The notes under the pieces: generated by a model
The model's database searches: none
What the model saw: only the letters and a program-made list of their open reading frames with translations
What the model was told of the DNA's origin: nothing
In this document: positions 10,448 to 21,296 of the stretch, piece after piece
How positions within the stretch are numbered: the first letter of the stretch is position 1
How the letters are laid out: each line of letters begins with the position of its first letter
Assembly (NCBI GenBank): GCA_010093685.1
Contig: MU006221.1
Span: forward strand, 1,643,491-1,707,490
Origin: Ophiobolus disseminans
Taxonomy: Eukaryota; Ascomycota; Dothideomycetes; Pleosporales; Phaeosphaeriaceae
Direction: 5' to 3'
Length of the DNA: 64,000 bases
Made by a program: the position numbers and the translations under genes

Positions 10448-11236
10448 CTAAGCATCCCTTGCACGTCTCTCAACTCCGGCTCCATCAATATACCAAGAAA
10501 AGCGATCGCCCACGCTACCCACCCAATCAAATTTCTGGAATACGCTTGCCAAAGAAAGCCTGCTATTAATTATGGCAATACTCTGCCTATTCAAGTATGT
10601 GAAAATCTCTTTCCTGCAAATGGTTATCAGCTCTTGTAGATGACTGCTCTTGGTGGCCTGTCTAGACTTCTTTGTTGACATATTCCCCAGGTCTGTTTCG
10701 GACTTGGATCGTCGCATATTATGCGTAGCTGTAGTCATTGTTTCCCTGTGGCCCATCGGAGGTAATGGTTCAGACGCCCACTTCAAGTTCGAATACGTCC
10801 TGCTTCTATACATGCGCTTGGATGGTGCAATCCAGGACGACGGTACGCTTGCGACATGTCTCGGTAATGGATTTCTTGAGGCTGCGCGTAGCTGGTGACT
10901 CGTAAGGCCTGTAGGATCGATCTCAAGACAATCGGAACTGTCTGCATCGGCCTCGTCGGGCCATTCTTCAACCCGGATGGGGATTTTATTGTTGTATTCC
11001 GGTATGTTTTTGATGGCGGAAAGTTGAGTTTCAAGTTGAGCTATACGTTCTTCCATTGCCACGACATGGGCTTTAGCGACGAGGTGTGCGTGCTCGCCCC
11101 AGAGCAGAAAGAGAAGTAGGATAATGCATATGAGGATAACGTAAACAGGAATCCTCAAGGCGACAATGCATACGAGGCTCGCCATAATCCAAAGAAAAGG
11201 GACGATGCTTGACGCGGTCGGGGTACCCTTTGCCAT
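10448..11236 (-). CDS. Small membrane protein with coiled coil, unknown function
   Basis: 262 residues starting MAKGTPTASSIVPFLWIMAS. Residues about 10-47 form one long or two closely spaced membrane segments. About 52-78 look like a short coiled coil (AMEERIAQLETQLSAIK). The rest is polar, rich in Ser/Arg and probably disordered, with phosphorylation-like RRSKSETD. No family recognised. It lies on the same strand as a second small protein with a hydrophobic N-terminus 340 bases upstream (11576-11908). A signal-anchor topology with a soluble tail is inferred. No intron is needed for the frame. Confidence 0.55.
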   Translation of the reverse strand: MAKGTPTASSIVPFLWIMASLVCIVALRIPVYVILICIILLLFLLWGEHAHLVAKAHVVAMEERIAQLETQLSAIKNIPEYNNKIPIRVEEWPDEADADSSDCLEIDPTGLTSHQLRAASRNPLPRHVASVPSSWIAPSKRMYRSRTYSNLKWASEPLPPMGHRETMTTATHNMRRSKSETDLGNMSTKKSRQATKSSHLQELITICRKEIFTYLNRQSIAIINSRLSLASVFQKFDWVGSVGDRFSWYIDGAGVERRARDA

Positions 11237-11575
11237 TGGGAAAGTCGAGTTGTATACTACTATGTTGATGGTTTGTTATCGGTCGCGTCTTGGAATATGC
11301 GCGATGCGGTGGAATCAAAATGTTTTAAGATACGTATCGGCTGTAATGTTGAAGTTCTAAAGTTCCGGTGTCATGCCGTACCGGTAGCATGGGCTTGATA
11401 ATTTTCTTTGAGGAATGAACAACAAAGATGAAAAGAATAAAGCCAGGTACCTAGAGACGGGCTACAGTGATGCGGATAAAATTGCACAAAGCTCTCCTTT
11501 GCAGTTCCATGTCGACTCCCTGCTGAGGTCTACCTTGATCTCCATGAACCGCCATTGCTGCTTCCAACCATCCAA

Positions 11576-11908
11576 CTATGGGTCGTAAAACCTTGGGCGA
11601 TCCCTTGCCTTCTTTGCCACCTTCTGTGTCGCATACAACGTCGATGGCTCTGTCGCAATCCTCGCCTTGATCCCACCCTCGAGCAGTGCCAAGATCTGAT
11701 CGATATCCATTATCGCTGTTTCTCGTGGCTCAGTAGCCTCCTCGTTGAGCTCGGCTTGATCGAAGGTGCGCCGAAATGGGCCCTTGTGGTTCATGTCCAC
11801 GGGCGGAATAGCTGCCGGTCTTGTTGGAGGCGGTGGCCCCACTTGTGTGAGGGCTATTACAACCATGCTTACGATGAGGGCGACGATTGCGAAAAAAAAA
11901 AGACGCAT
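11576..11908 (-). CDS. Short signal-anchored or secreted protein, unknown function
   Basis: 110 residues. Residues 2-22 (RLFFFAIVALIVSMVVIALT) are strongly hydrophobic and directly follow a basic residue, so this is a signal peptide or anchor. Then comes a Pro-rich stretch (PPPPTRPAAIPP) and a polar C-terminal region. There are no cysteines, which argues against a typical small cysteine-rich effector. The 340 bases between it and the downstream minus-strand membrane gene show no other feature. Family unknown. Confidence 0.45.
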   Translation of the reverse strand: MRLFFFAIVALIVSMVVIALTQVGPPPPTRPAAIPPVDMNHKGPFRRTFDQAELNEEATEPRETAIMDIDQILALLEGGIKARIATEPSTLYATQKVAKKARDRPRFYDP

Positions 11909-13590
11909 TGCCGTGAAAGACGTGGTAGATGCCGGTCCATATTGTCGAAATATTCCAGGAACTGTTGCTTGATCTCCGTCCCAAACAGCGCAAAGGGTGA
12001 GGGTGTGAGGTAACAGAGCCAGGCAATGTTATGAGTGTTTCGCATGTAAATGGGTAATCACTGCGATAAATGATAAGAAAAACCTTTAGGACTCTGAGAT
12101 GATTTAATCACGGACGTATGACGTCCACAAAGCGTTCGAATCCGCGTTCGAATCAGTGGTCTCAATCTCCGAATGCTCCTTAACTGTCATTAATGCGCGG
12201 ACCGTGCCGCCACAAGCAACAACGATTAGACGGAACCTCCAACCTGTAAGTATAAAGTAATGGGCCAGCAAAGCATAGGGTGCTGTTGGGTACATATGGC
12301 CATCGTGATAACAACGTTGGTCTGACTCTGCTATGACGCGCTTTTGCAGATGCTGATGAATGCTCATGGTGTTTGCAGAACATCTTGTACATGTGCATAT
12401 ATATCAAGGAACTCAATTAGCAAGAAGCGCAACTTATGCAAAGACCGCCCGCTTCACGACGGAAGGAGAGAAGAATAAAAACCGTACGGGAATCAAGAAG
12501 TCCCTAACTCGCAATTGCGGCAAAAGTTAGTGAGGATCGAAGATAAAGCTCGTCTGCAGGCGGCATACCACTGACGTAAATGGCCCGAAACTCCACGTGC
12601 ACTATGTGCCGTCAAGGGGGGTGATCGTATAGTGACCAGAAGAAATGGAAGGGGGCTCAGAGTGCTTTGTGAGTTCCAGGCTGAGGCAGTGTGAACACTG
12701 CCATTTGACTGTGTATAGAGTAGGCCAAGAGTCCTTTGTCGTTGTATGACTTTTGCCAATCAATTGGGATCTACGACTTGTCAGTGAACGGGTATCACGT
12801 CAATGAGAACCTATCACATTTGACACCTCACCACGGCTAGCCAAAACCGTGCGCTACCTTCACCATGCCGATGGCGGTGCTACCGGATCACACTCACTGC
12901 CCACCTCTTGACATACTGTGCCACTGCAGAATGCCTTCACACCCAAGGAGGCTGTGTCCAGAGCGCGTTGGGCAGCGCAATGTGAACGATAGCGCGGTGG
13001 CCAAGGCTCCAACGTTAAACACATGGCATCCTGATCGCTGTACCCGCGCGGGAATGTCGTGGTTGTCTTGTATTCTATCCAGAGATGCTTTCAGGTATAG
13101 AGGTGGTCCGGCTTCGTCCTCAGCAGCGTCCGGTCTACCAAGTTCATCGGATTGCGAAGCTGACACAAGGTAGCTATGAAGCGGAGATGCTCATGCCAAC
13201 CGTTATCGGGGCGGCGGATGTAGGAATATACAAACGCAGCATCCGCATCCCACGCGGTGTCTCCGACACCGCACTTCACAGCCTTGCGGATCCCACGTAC
13301 TCCAACGCATATTCTGATCACGAACCTCAAGTGCTAAATCAGGCACCTTCGCGGACCCTCGAACGAGGACCCGACCGTTGGACTGTGATGCGTTTGTTGA
13401 ATGTATAAGAACGTGGTTCTTCACGATAGATTGTGGCCCATTGACATAGGCTCTTCGCATCTCCCAACGCCCGCTTCACACCTTAGTGGACCTTTACCTT
13501 CGGTGCATTGGTCTTCCTCTTCTTCTCGCATACATTCTCCAAATCATTCTCTTGATCAGGGCCTCGAACATTACACAACTGAGCAAATAC
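11909..13590. other. Long intergenic region, no supported gene
   Basis: About 1.7 kb. The largest frames (for example 87 codons on the minus strand at 12104-12367) have no motif and no splice signals that extend them. The right end presumably carries the promoter and 5' leader of the poly-Q gene, whose frame is open upstream to 13486 without a convincing start. Confidence 0.45.
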
Positions 13591-15471
13591 ATGAATCCAT
13601 CCTCTGGTCAAGCGAGGCCATCACCCAGCCCGGGCGAGCATACGGACAACGACACCTTCCCTGAACGACACTACGACACTCCCGGGGTCGAAGGCCCGGA
13701 AAGCCAATACTCGCGCAGCTTCGCAAGCGCGACTCAAGATCCGGGAGCCCTGCATGGCCACCATGACTCCTTGAACCAAGGCTACGGAAGCACAAACGAC
13801 TACAGCCAATACCAGCCGACGAATTTCCATTTCCAAGCAGAGAGACGCGCCCTGCATGATCGTCAAACCTCGCCTACCGCATCTCCATTCGCTCTTCAAA
13901 GCGACCATGTCATTCTACGTGGCATCGAGAATGGCGCCGAAGTGACTAGTCCGAGCACCAAGAGCCGCGAACTGGGGAGAAAAGAGACTGCATTTCTTCC
14001 AGAACATCCTCCAACATATAGTATGGATCGAAGATCAGAATCCGTTGCGAGTGGGAGTTCAGCTCTTCCTGTGCAGTCTTTCCCGCACTTTACGACAATC
14101 CAGCAAGCAGCGCAAAACGAGCAGGTACTGATGCGCCAGACGAAGTACACGCCGTTCCGATATTACTTTGCAGATGCTGTCGCAGCACGAGACCACCGTC
14201 GACTAGGGACACGTTTCGAGCGTCGAGCATATCGGGAGCCTGATACCGATGATACCATTGCAGACATCGAAATTAACCGCAACCTCCACGTGGAGCGCAT
14301 CTACAATGCAATGACCAGCGGAGAAGCAGCCAAGGACAACCGTGGCTCAATAGCAGTGAAAAGATGGGTGGTGGAAGCGCACTACCCTGCAGATCTCGTG
14401 GAAGCATATGCGCATAAGGTTTTTGATTGCCTCCTCCAACAAGCGAAAGAGGGCTTCCGCGGCTGGGTCCACAATGACTACGTCGCAGACGAGCGAAAGG
14501 GTGAGGATATTGACAAGGATGTAGACTGCGCTGGTCGTCTGGACAACATCATCCTCGCGCTGGAGCAAGAGAAGACAATCTGCGAGGACGTCATGAACTC
14601 AGCTTGCCAAATTCGTATGTTCGTCAACGCCCCACGCGCGTATGCCAACCGAAAGCATCAGAACCGTGTCGGCAACAGCAAAAGAGGCAGGACAAAAGAT
14701 ACACCAGATCCAACCCCCAGGCCAACAAAGGCTGCGAGAACTGGCGTGAAACGGGCACGAGCTAGCTCTGCAACAGCCTCCGACATGCCGTCATCGAGAG
14801 GCAGTACACCACAATATCAGCAGCCGCTGCAACAGATGGCATCTGCGAGGCCATACTACGGGAGACCAGCATTTCCAAATCTCTCTGCCAGTCCCGTTGT
14901 CGCGAACAACCCAGCGCCGCGGTCAACGCCGCTCCAGCAGTCGACTCTTTCAGCAGCACGCAACTCTTTCCGTCAGCATTCAATCGCCGCCATGTCACCT
15001 CCGCCCACCTCATCGCCTCTCCCACCTCACGCTCCACAATTGCAAATACCGCGCATGTTCGCGAAGCCGTCACAACAACAACAACAACAACAACAACAAC
15101 ACCACTCTCCGTCGGCGCCACAACCACCGATGTCGCACCTCCACCATTTTACACCAGCTATGTCGGACGAGGCAAAGACTGCAGCAGCGGAGCCACCGTT
15201 CGGAGACTGGCGTGACATCCGCAACTTCGGCGAGTCGTCTTATCCACAAAACGAACCAGCGGTCGATCCCATGCTCTCGCAGTGGGAATTCACAGGTAGG
15301 GACTTCACGGGCCTGCCGTACGAGCAAGGCGAGAGCTCGAACACGTTCGAACAAGCCTCTGGCGGCTACGTAAACCTTGCCGACATTGAACGTCGACGAT
15401 CGCACGAGCTCGGTGGAAGCTCCGATCCGAGTGATATACGGCAGTCGTGGGAGAGGCAGCACGGCGTGTAA
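13591..15471 (+). CDS. Poly-Gln disordered protein with a conserved-looking core
   Basis: The frame is open from 13486, but the upstream Met precedes a hydrophobic stretch from leader DNA. The Met at 13591 (MNPSSGQARPSPSPGE) gives 626 residues. The first 180 residues are Ser/Gln/Tyr-rich. A folded core spans about 190-365, with the most protein-like part at YTPFRYYFADAVAARDHRRLG and VEAHYPADLVEAYAHKVFDC. After that a basic segment (RKHQNRVGNSKRGRTK, KRARASS) looks like a nuclear-localisation signal. A run of nine Gln is encoded by CAA repeats at 15073-15105. The composition suggests a nuclear regulator (inference). I do not recognise the core family. No intron. Confidence 0.7.
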   Translation: MNPSSGQARPSPSPGEHTDNDTFPERHYDTPGVEGPESQYSRSFASATQDPGALHGHHDSLNQGYGSTNDYSQYQPTNFHFQAERRALHDRQTSPTASPFALQSDHVILRGIENGAEVTSPSTKSRELGRKETAFLPEHPPTYSMDRRSESVASGSSALPVQSFPHFTTIQQAAQNEQVLMRQTKYTPFRYYFADAVAARDHRRLGTRFERRAYREPDTDDTIADIEINRNLHVERIYNAMTSGEAAKDNRGSIAVKRWVVEAHYPADLVEAYAHKVFDCLLQQAKEGFRGWVHNDYVADERKGEDIDKDVDCAGRLDNIILALEQEKTICEDVMNSACQIRMFVNAPRAYANRKHQNRVGNSKRGRTKDTPDPTPRPTKAARTGVKRARASSATASDMPSSRGSTPQYQQPLQQMASARPYYGRPAFPNLSASPVVANNPAPRSTPLQQSTLSAARNSFRQHSIAAMSPPPTSSPLPPHAPQLQIPRMFAKPSQQQQQQQQQHHSPSAPQPPMSHLHHFTPAMSDEAKTAAAEPPFGDWRDIRNFGESSYPQNEPAVDPMLSQWEFTGRDFTGLPYEQGESSNTFEQASGGYVNLADIERRRSHELGGSSDPSDIRQSWERQHGV

Positions 15472-16570
15472 GGATACCCGCATACGAGTGGGTCTAAGCC
15501 ATAACGACGACGTGTACCGAGATTGGTCCAGGAGGAGAGTTGTTGCATTGATGTTGAGTTGGAGACTTTTAGCAAATCGTCCGCCGGTCATGTTGTTGTA
15601 CTTTGGTCGAGAAGGAGTTATTGGTGCTATATGCTGTCGGCCACCTGGTTAGTGTGACGACACCTCTTATTCTTATCTGCTTCATATACGCGACTTGTTG
15701 TAGATACTCAGGCGTGTGTTGAGTTTAGGTCGTCGTCCCCTTTTGCTTTATTGACATGATACACTTTCCCCTTTCGCGTGGTGGAGTTGTGTTGAGCGCA
15801 ATCGCGACGTAGACGAAGTTGACATCCTCTCTTTCATCTGTATTTAGTGGGCTGGTATAGTTTTCTATTCAATTCAATATGGTTCGAAGATTCCACCTGG
15901 TGATGCTGACGATGTTGGAGTTAAGGGGTGGCGGGAAACGGACGAGGCGAGAGCACCTGGGCGTCCACGCTAATTAGTCATCACCCTTCCGTTTCCCCCC
16001 CTTCGTTACTGGCGTTGACTGGATCGTCATATCACAATCAGTGAATCTCATTACTGTCTCTCACTATCCATGTCGATAAATTTACCTCCATCTCCAATGC
16101 TGTCAAGGACTACGGCTTTGGAGCGCCCGAGGGTGGTGTCCCTGTGGTCATCAACCGGCATCGCACACTCCCAGAAGCTTGACCGCAACCTAATGAACCA
16201 GCTCGGAGGCTACACTAAGAGATAGTACAAACGTTATAGTCACGATTCGGCGTCTGCATGTTCAACGCGCTAAACTGGATCACTCGGATCGAATCTACTA
16301 TACGTGGACGAACGCGGAATACTGATAGAGCACAATCTTGGGACAATGACTTAGAGAGCAAGTATGATTCCACAACAAATTATGTTGGGAACAAAAAAGA
16401 TAGATTGTGGAGATGTACAGGTAGGAAGTAGAAAGCAGGACTGTAATCAGCTTGAAAAGCGTCGCAAAGCGACTAATATTTGCATCATCTAAAATGTATA
16501 CCTACAACAGAATCGAACAGCATTATCTAACAACCCATCAACACATAAGACTTTGAGCATCCACAATTCC
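15472..16570. other. Intergenic between converging genes
   Basis: About 1.1 kb between the 3' ends of the poly-Q gene (plus) and the LPMO-like gene (minus). It should hold both 3' UTRs. No further gene, repeat or RNA seen. Confidence 0.5.
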
Positions 16571-17473
16571 TTAAACGCGGAAGGCACGGGCGTGGGCGCG
16601 CTGAGCAGCCACCATGCGGCGGACGTTGTTGGCGACATCAGAGCCAGCATTCTCCTTGAGCCACGCAACGAAGGTGTCCAGAGTGAAAGTCTTAGGGAGC
16701 GAACCGGAACCGCCGGTTCCAGCACCAGCGGACGGTGTAGGGGTAGCCTCGACCTCAGCGACCTTGGATGGCGAAGGAGAAGCGGCAGGGGAGGCGGGAG
16801 TAGGGGTGGCGGACGCGACAGGCGCGGAGGATGCGACAGGGGCAGCAGCAGAAGCGCTGGGCTTTGCGGAAGACACTGGTGCAGGGGAGGTTCCTGAGCC
16901 GGAGCCACCGCCCATGGTGAAGTCGATGCAGGACTCGTAAGTCTGATCGATGGAAGCCGCGTTCCAGTACCACTGGATTACACAGTCACCAGCGGTTGCG
17001 CACTCGGCGCTAACATCAGGCATGGTGATGTCGAAGCTGGTCCAGTCGGGGTGGGCCGAGATGGGGCTGGAGGTGAGCGCGTACTGGTCCCAGCTGATGA
17101 GTGGCTGGCCGACGACTGTGTCGGAGCTGACTTTGACGATGGAGACATTGGCGACACCGTCGTGGGGAGCACGGATCTCGACGGTCATGGGGATGACCTG
17201 ACCGGCGGTGTACTGGAAAACTTCACCGGCATCCGCAAAAGGCACACCCTTGCACTGCCACATGCGGCAGTCGGGGTGGGAGCCCTGGAGGTTCTGGAGA
17301 GCACCCTGGACATTGCCATACTTGTCGGATGACTGCTGGTTGTAGACCTGGTCACCACAAGCGGCCTTGAGACCCTGACCGGGCTGACGAGGGGTGGGGC
17401 TGCTGATGAAGCCGTGGGCGGCGACGGAGGAGACGAAGCCAGCAAGGGCAGCGACGGCGGTGAAGGACTTCAT
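16571..17473 (-). CDS. Secreted LPMO-like (chitin-binding type 4 fold) protein
   Basis: 300 residues. Signal peptide 1-19 (MKSFTAVAALAGFVSSVAA) leaves His20 as the mature N-terminus, the hallmark of a copper histidine brace. A second candidate ligand is His104 in RAPHDG. Several cysteines are spaced as in the fungal LPMO_10-annotated proteins (AACGDQ, PDCRMWQCKG, ECATAGDC, ESCIDF), and the core ends near 187 with DQTYESCIDFTMG. A Ser/Pro/Ala linker (about 188-262) leads to a small helical C-terminal module (TFTLDTFVAWLKENAG...RRMVAAQ). It probably acts oxidatively on a wall polysaccharide outside the cell, but the substrate cannot be told and I do not assign an AA family. No intron. A TATATAAAAG stretch at 17676 lies 200 bases upstream in usable orientation. 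Confidence 0.8.
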   Translation of the reverse strand: MKSFTAVAALAGFVSSVAAHGFISSPTPRQPGQGLKAACGDQVYNQQSSDKYGNVQGALQNLQGSHPDCRMWQCKGVPFADAGEVFQYTAGQVIPMTVEIRAPHDGVANVSIVKVSSDTVVGQPLISWDQYALTSSPISAHPDWTSFDITMPDVSAECATAGDCVIQWYWNAASIDQTYESCIDFTMGGGSGSGTSPAPVSSAKPSASAAAPVASSAPVASATPTPASPAASPSPSKVAEVEATPTPSAGAGTGGSGSLPKTFTLDTFVAWLKENAGSDVANNVRRMVAAQRAHARAFRV

Positions 17474-19542
17474 TTTGGTGGTTGTTTGTTGGGTTTGGAG
17501 AGTAAGAGGTGCGATGTGAGTGTGATGAAGATCTAGCTTCTTTCAAAGAGTGTGTAGAATGAATGAGTGACGAATGAACGAATGTGAGGTCTCAGACCGA
17601 AAGATGCAAAGAAGCTGATTGAAGAGATGGAAACTGATGTTTGATGGGAGAAGAAAAGAGCGAGGCTGCCGTCGTATATAAAAGTACTGCGAGTTTCGAG
17701 CTATTCCGCACTGCCGTCCTAGTGGACCATCTCATTAAACATGCGAAACGTGATCCCGAAGAATTGCAACCTCGAAACAACGCTTTCCCATGTTCTGGAC
17801 CGAAGCAGTCGTCGGATTTTCTCGCTTCTAGGATGTCGCCCATAGCGCGCAATCCTTGTCATGCTTGACCGGATTCCTCCGCCACTCAGGAACACGCTTC
17901 GAATCGACTAAGAGTGCAGTAGGAAGATAAGGCGGTGTGCCAAGGGTGGTCGTTCCCGCGACAGCGGGCACCATGCCTTTTGACGGGTGTCTATCCAAAC
18001 ATGGCAGATGTTTAACGCGATCGAGTGAGATACGCGAGTCGTTTCAAGTGGTCGAAGCGCCGATGACCTGGGTTGAAACTGGTGGGCGGTTTCAAATGGC
18101 AGGGGCCTTATGCGGGCGGCGCAAACGAACTCCACCAACCTGGTTTACCTATCACAGGAGAATAGCCATGCGTCATTCATGCCGCGCGCTTGTGAGCGTT
18201 GGCGTTGTGAACATCAAAAACTGGACAAACATGCAGTGTGTAAGGGGCGAAATTGGCGTGGTGCCCCTGAGATAATGGCGATTCGCCATGACTAAGCCAA
18301 ATTGGAGCTAGCGGGACAGCATCCTTCGCGTCGGACATTACGCTTATGCTTCGACCTCACGATCATCTCACGACAGACCAAGTCTCACAGTGTGGGATCA
18401 ATGACCCGAGAACAATTCCCTGGACGTATCATACACCTTCAGACTCTTGCGCTCACTGCTTGCCGGGCACATAACGAGTCCAAATATCCACACTTCAGGT
18501 CGTTCGGCAACGGCAGCGGCATCATGAATCACAGATATGAAGATTCAGGCACACTCTTGGCAATACACAGTCTGCAGGCCGGAACGATCTCCGCACGGCT
18601 TCCTTCCTTCAACACCGTCACCAGCGCTTTTTGAAACATGACACAACGAAAGTTTGCCAGAGGACTACTCTGCATCACTTGCCCGCGAGACTGGACGCTC
18701 AGCCTTTTGCATTCGTTCGAACATTGTTGCGCCCTCCACGATCTCCGGCTTCTGAGGAGCATCGCACGCACGATAGCTGGCTGCAGGGACGAGAAGAATG
18801 TGTTCTGCCGTCCGTTAGCTGTTTCGTCTGTTTTCATTGAGAGTGCATGCATCGAGGTAGATGTCGTGTTGCTACCTAGGTAATCAGCCTCGGCTTCGAC
18901 GTCTCTCTCACTCGCTGGATGTCACGCAATGCTAGTACCTTTACACACTCCAGAGCCAATGGGTCGTGACTAACTTCACAAGATGCCGATTAAATCATGT
19001 GGTCTCCGACTCGGTGTCGAAATTGGTCAACCGGACCACCTCATCCTCGTGCTGCACCTAAATTTACATCATACAAACGGGTCCCAGCATGCAAACAAAA
19101 ATGTGGACGGGCAGGTCGTTGTCGATAACCCTTAGCAGGCTTGCTCATAGTCCACGCCCAACCTTGAAACATCCTCCGGGTAAGATGATTTGGACATGCC
19201 AGAGGATGTGTTGAATGCAAAGAGTAACTCTCGAACCTTCACACTGGAGCGCGCTCCACGTTTCCTACCACAGTCACTTCGGATATGGACGCTAGGTTTC
19301 CGCGAATGAAACACCATCAAGAGGAAAGGGCCATGTGCAAGCGACGGAGGTCCTCCACCGTTCACTCAACCAGAGCGTGGTGATCAAGTCCCGTGCTCTG
19401 CATGACCGAATGCCCCAAACACACGACACGATCAATCGATACGCTTGCCCTTGAAGGACGCAGTTCGTGACTTTAAAGCCACGACAGCTGCCGAGACCGC
19501 TAAAGAACCGGCACCTTAGCACACAGCAACAGCTGAGGTTCC
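17474..19542. other. Long intergenic region, no supported gene
   Basis: About 2.1 kb. The left part is the promoter and leader of the LPMO-like gene. The remainder has only short frames without motifs. A near-palindrome (ggcgattcgcc) lies near 18278. No repeats shared with the rest of the window were noticed. Confidence 0.45.
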
Positions 19543-19806
19543 ATGTCGAACAGCTTCGAGATGGCAGGCTTGAATGAGCTCAAGACACAGCCACCTGGGG
19601 CAGTGGTGATCAAATCATATAGCGACCAGGGCGAGGTCCTGGTAGAAGAGGTGTATACATCACGAAAGCCGGTCATGAGTTATGCTGCACCGAAGCGTGG
19701 CGCCGTGTCGCGATTAGCACAGCACTTGCAGGAAATGAGGGCGGATGCTAACCGCTGTCCAGCCTCGGTGGGTTGTCACTGCAAAACAAACATTGCATTC
19801 CGTTAA
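19543..19806 (+). CDS. Short hypothetical protein
   Basis: An 87-codon frame beginning MSNSFEMAGLNELKTQPP. The middle (GAVVIKSYSDQGEVLVEEVY, then SRLAQHLQEMRA) has the mixed strand/helix pattern of a real protein. The last 15 residues do not, so the true end may be a later exon. No family recognised and no hydrophobic segment. Treat as tentative. Confidence 0.3.
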   Translation: MSNSFEMAGLNELKTQPPGAVVIKSYSDQGEVLVEEVYTSRKPVMSYAAPKRGAVSRLAQHLQEMRADANRCPASVGCHCKTNIAFR

Positions 19807-20098
19807 GGTGTATGCGCTGCGTTGTTTCGGCTGCGAGGGCATCGAAAGCTAGTAGCGAAATCGACTACCATGGAAAGTAGTCGTTTTCTACACCATGGTA
19901 CTAGTCGACCCTAATCAAAGCAACCTTTTCCAAAACCCCAAATGAAATCCCCGTCCTATTAAACGTCCTCTCAAAGCCACACAGCACTCTCGCATGCTAC
20001 CACAGAAGCTGCGCAATACTACATCCTAAAGCTACACGCCACGCTCAAATTTTGAAAACACACACACACACATACACATAGATACACGCATAGCCAGT

Positions 20099-20656
20099 AT
20101 GTCATACTACCAATACAAAAACCGCAGTGACCTTTCCATCGGACTTGACATGCCCATGCCCCGCATCTCGAACATCGACGTCTTGCGCGACGCTAGAAAT
20201 ACTGCAAAGTCATCCAATACGCCCAGTTACACATCGCCATAAAAGACCACCATGATAACGACAACCAGTCCACCTCCACAGTCTCCCACAAAATCGGCCG
20301 CGAGTATAGTCAAGCCCCTTCAACGTTGACCTGGCGCCGTGTACGGCAAGACCTTCGACACGTACGGCTTCGTTGGGGTTCAGGAGATGTGGGTCGCGGC
20401 TGAAGTCAAGACGGAGATTAGAGAGGAGGGGAGGGAGAATATTGTGAGGAGGGTGAAGAGCTTTCTGGAGGGGAGGACAAAGGCGAAGACGAAGGTGGCT
20501 GCGTGGGTGGATGAGAAGAGCGAGGAGTTTGAGAGGGCGGTGGTGGAGGAGGATGCGTTGGATGAGAAGAACGGTTTGCAGGAATACAGTTTAACAAGTA
20601 ATGAAATAGAATTGCCATTATCATCCTTCGACTCCGCACTGCACTGCACCACTTGA
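20099..20656 (+). pseudogene. Possible small gene with two nonsense codons
   Basis: One reading frame runs from ATG 20099 (MSYYQYKNRSDLSIGLDMP) through TAA 20240-20242 and a TGA near 20329-20331, then through KTFDTYGFVGVQEMWVAAEV and a charged helical tail to a stop at 20656. Both stops could come from C-to-T change (CAA to TAA, CGA to TGA). The frame is kept across both, which favours a single decayed gene over two chance frames. A splice model is possible but I found no good donor and branch pair. Family unknown. Confidence 0.35.
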
Positions 20657-20726
20657 TAGTAAAGACCGTATATCCAATCCAATCCACACCACCAACCTCC
20701 CACCATCTTCCTCCCCATACATCCCC

Positions 20727-21296
20727 TCAAGAATGCATCTCCAACGTAATCCCATGCGGCCCCCCCAACACCGCCGGATAATTCAACTCAAACCACTTAT
20801 AGCTAAACCCCGCCTGCCCCCCTTCGCCCGTCGGATGCAGCAAAAATTGCGCCACAGTCCCATACGGGCACTCGAACCAGCCTCCCTCCGTACTCACGCT
20901 CCAATCCTCCTGAATGTCAAACGTCGTCATCGGCGTGCCCACCACAGGCGGATGACTAAACCAGGTATCGGCATCCCTATCGATGGTCGGCTCAAGCCTG
21001 CTAGCGTGGAAACTGTGCGGCGCGTTCCCCTTGAGCTCTTTGGGCGCGTTTTTGGCGGGGAAGGTGTTGATGTGGAAGTTTAGGCGGCAGACGCCGACGC
21101 CGGGGATGTCTTTGGGCACGTCGAAGGAGATTTCGGTCCAGGTGGAGGCACTGACTTTGGCGTCGGTTTTGGTGCCGTGCGGGGTGTTGGGGGCGTCTTT
21201 GTTGAGCGGGATGAGGAGGTGCGGGAAGGCGACATGCAGGAGCTCGGCGAGGGAGGGGAGGGCGAAGAGGAGGGGGGTTAGGGTGAGGATGTGCAT
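20727..21296 (-). CDS. Secreted But2 C-terminal-domain protein
   Basis: 189 residues. The N-terminus (MHILTLTPLLFALPSLAELL) is a signal peptide. The body begins HLLIPLNKDAPNT and has the beta-rich pattern of the ubiquitin 3 binding protein But2 C-terminal domain: ISFDVPKDIPG, CRLNFHINTF, FDIQEDWSVS, ECPYGTVAQFLLHP. This domain is widespread in secreted or wall-associated ascomycete proteins. The name comes from a yeast protein and does not establish a ubiquitin role. Three cysteines remain. No intron. Confidence 0.75.
   Translation of the reverse strand: MHILTLTPLLFALPSLAELLHVAFPHLLIPLNKDAPNTPHGTKTDAKVSASTWTEISFDVPKDIPGVGVCRLNFHINTFPAKNAPKELKGNAPHSFHASRLEPTIDRDADTWFSHPPVVGTPMTTFDIQEDWSVSTEGGWFECPYGTVAQFLLHPTGEGGQAGFSYKWFELNYPAVLGGPHGITLEMHS

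Noticed and set aside
12104..12367. 87-codon minus-strand frame with an internal hydrophobic patch
   Set aside because: No motif, no leader and no splice signals; indistinguishable from chance.
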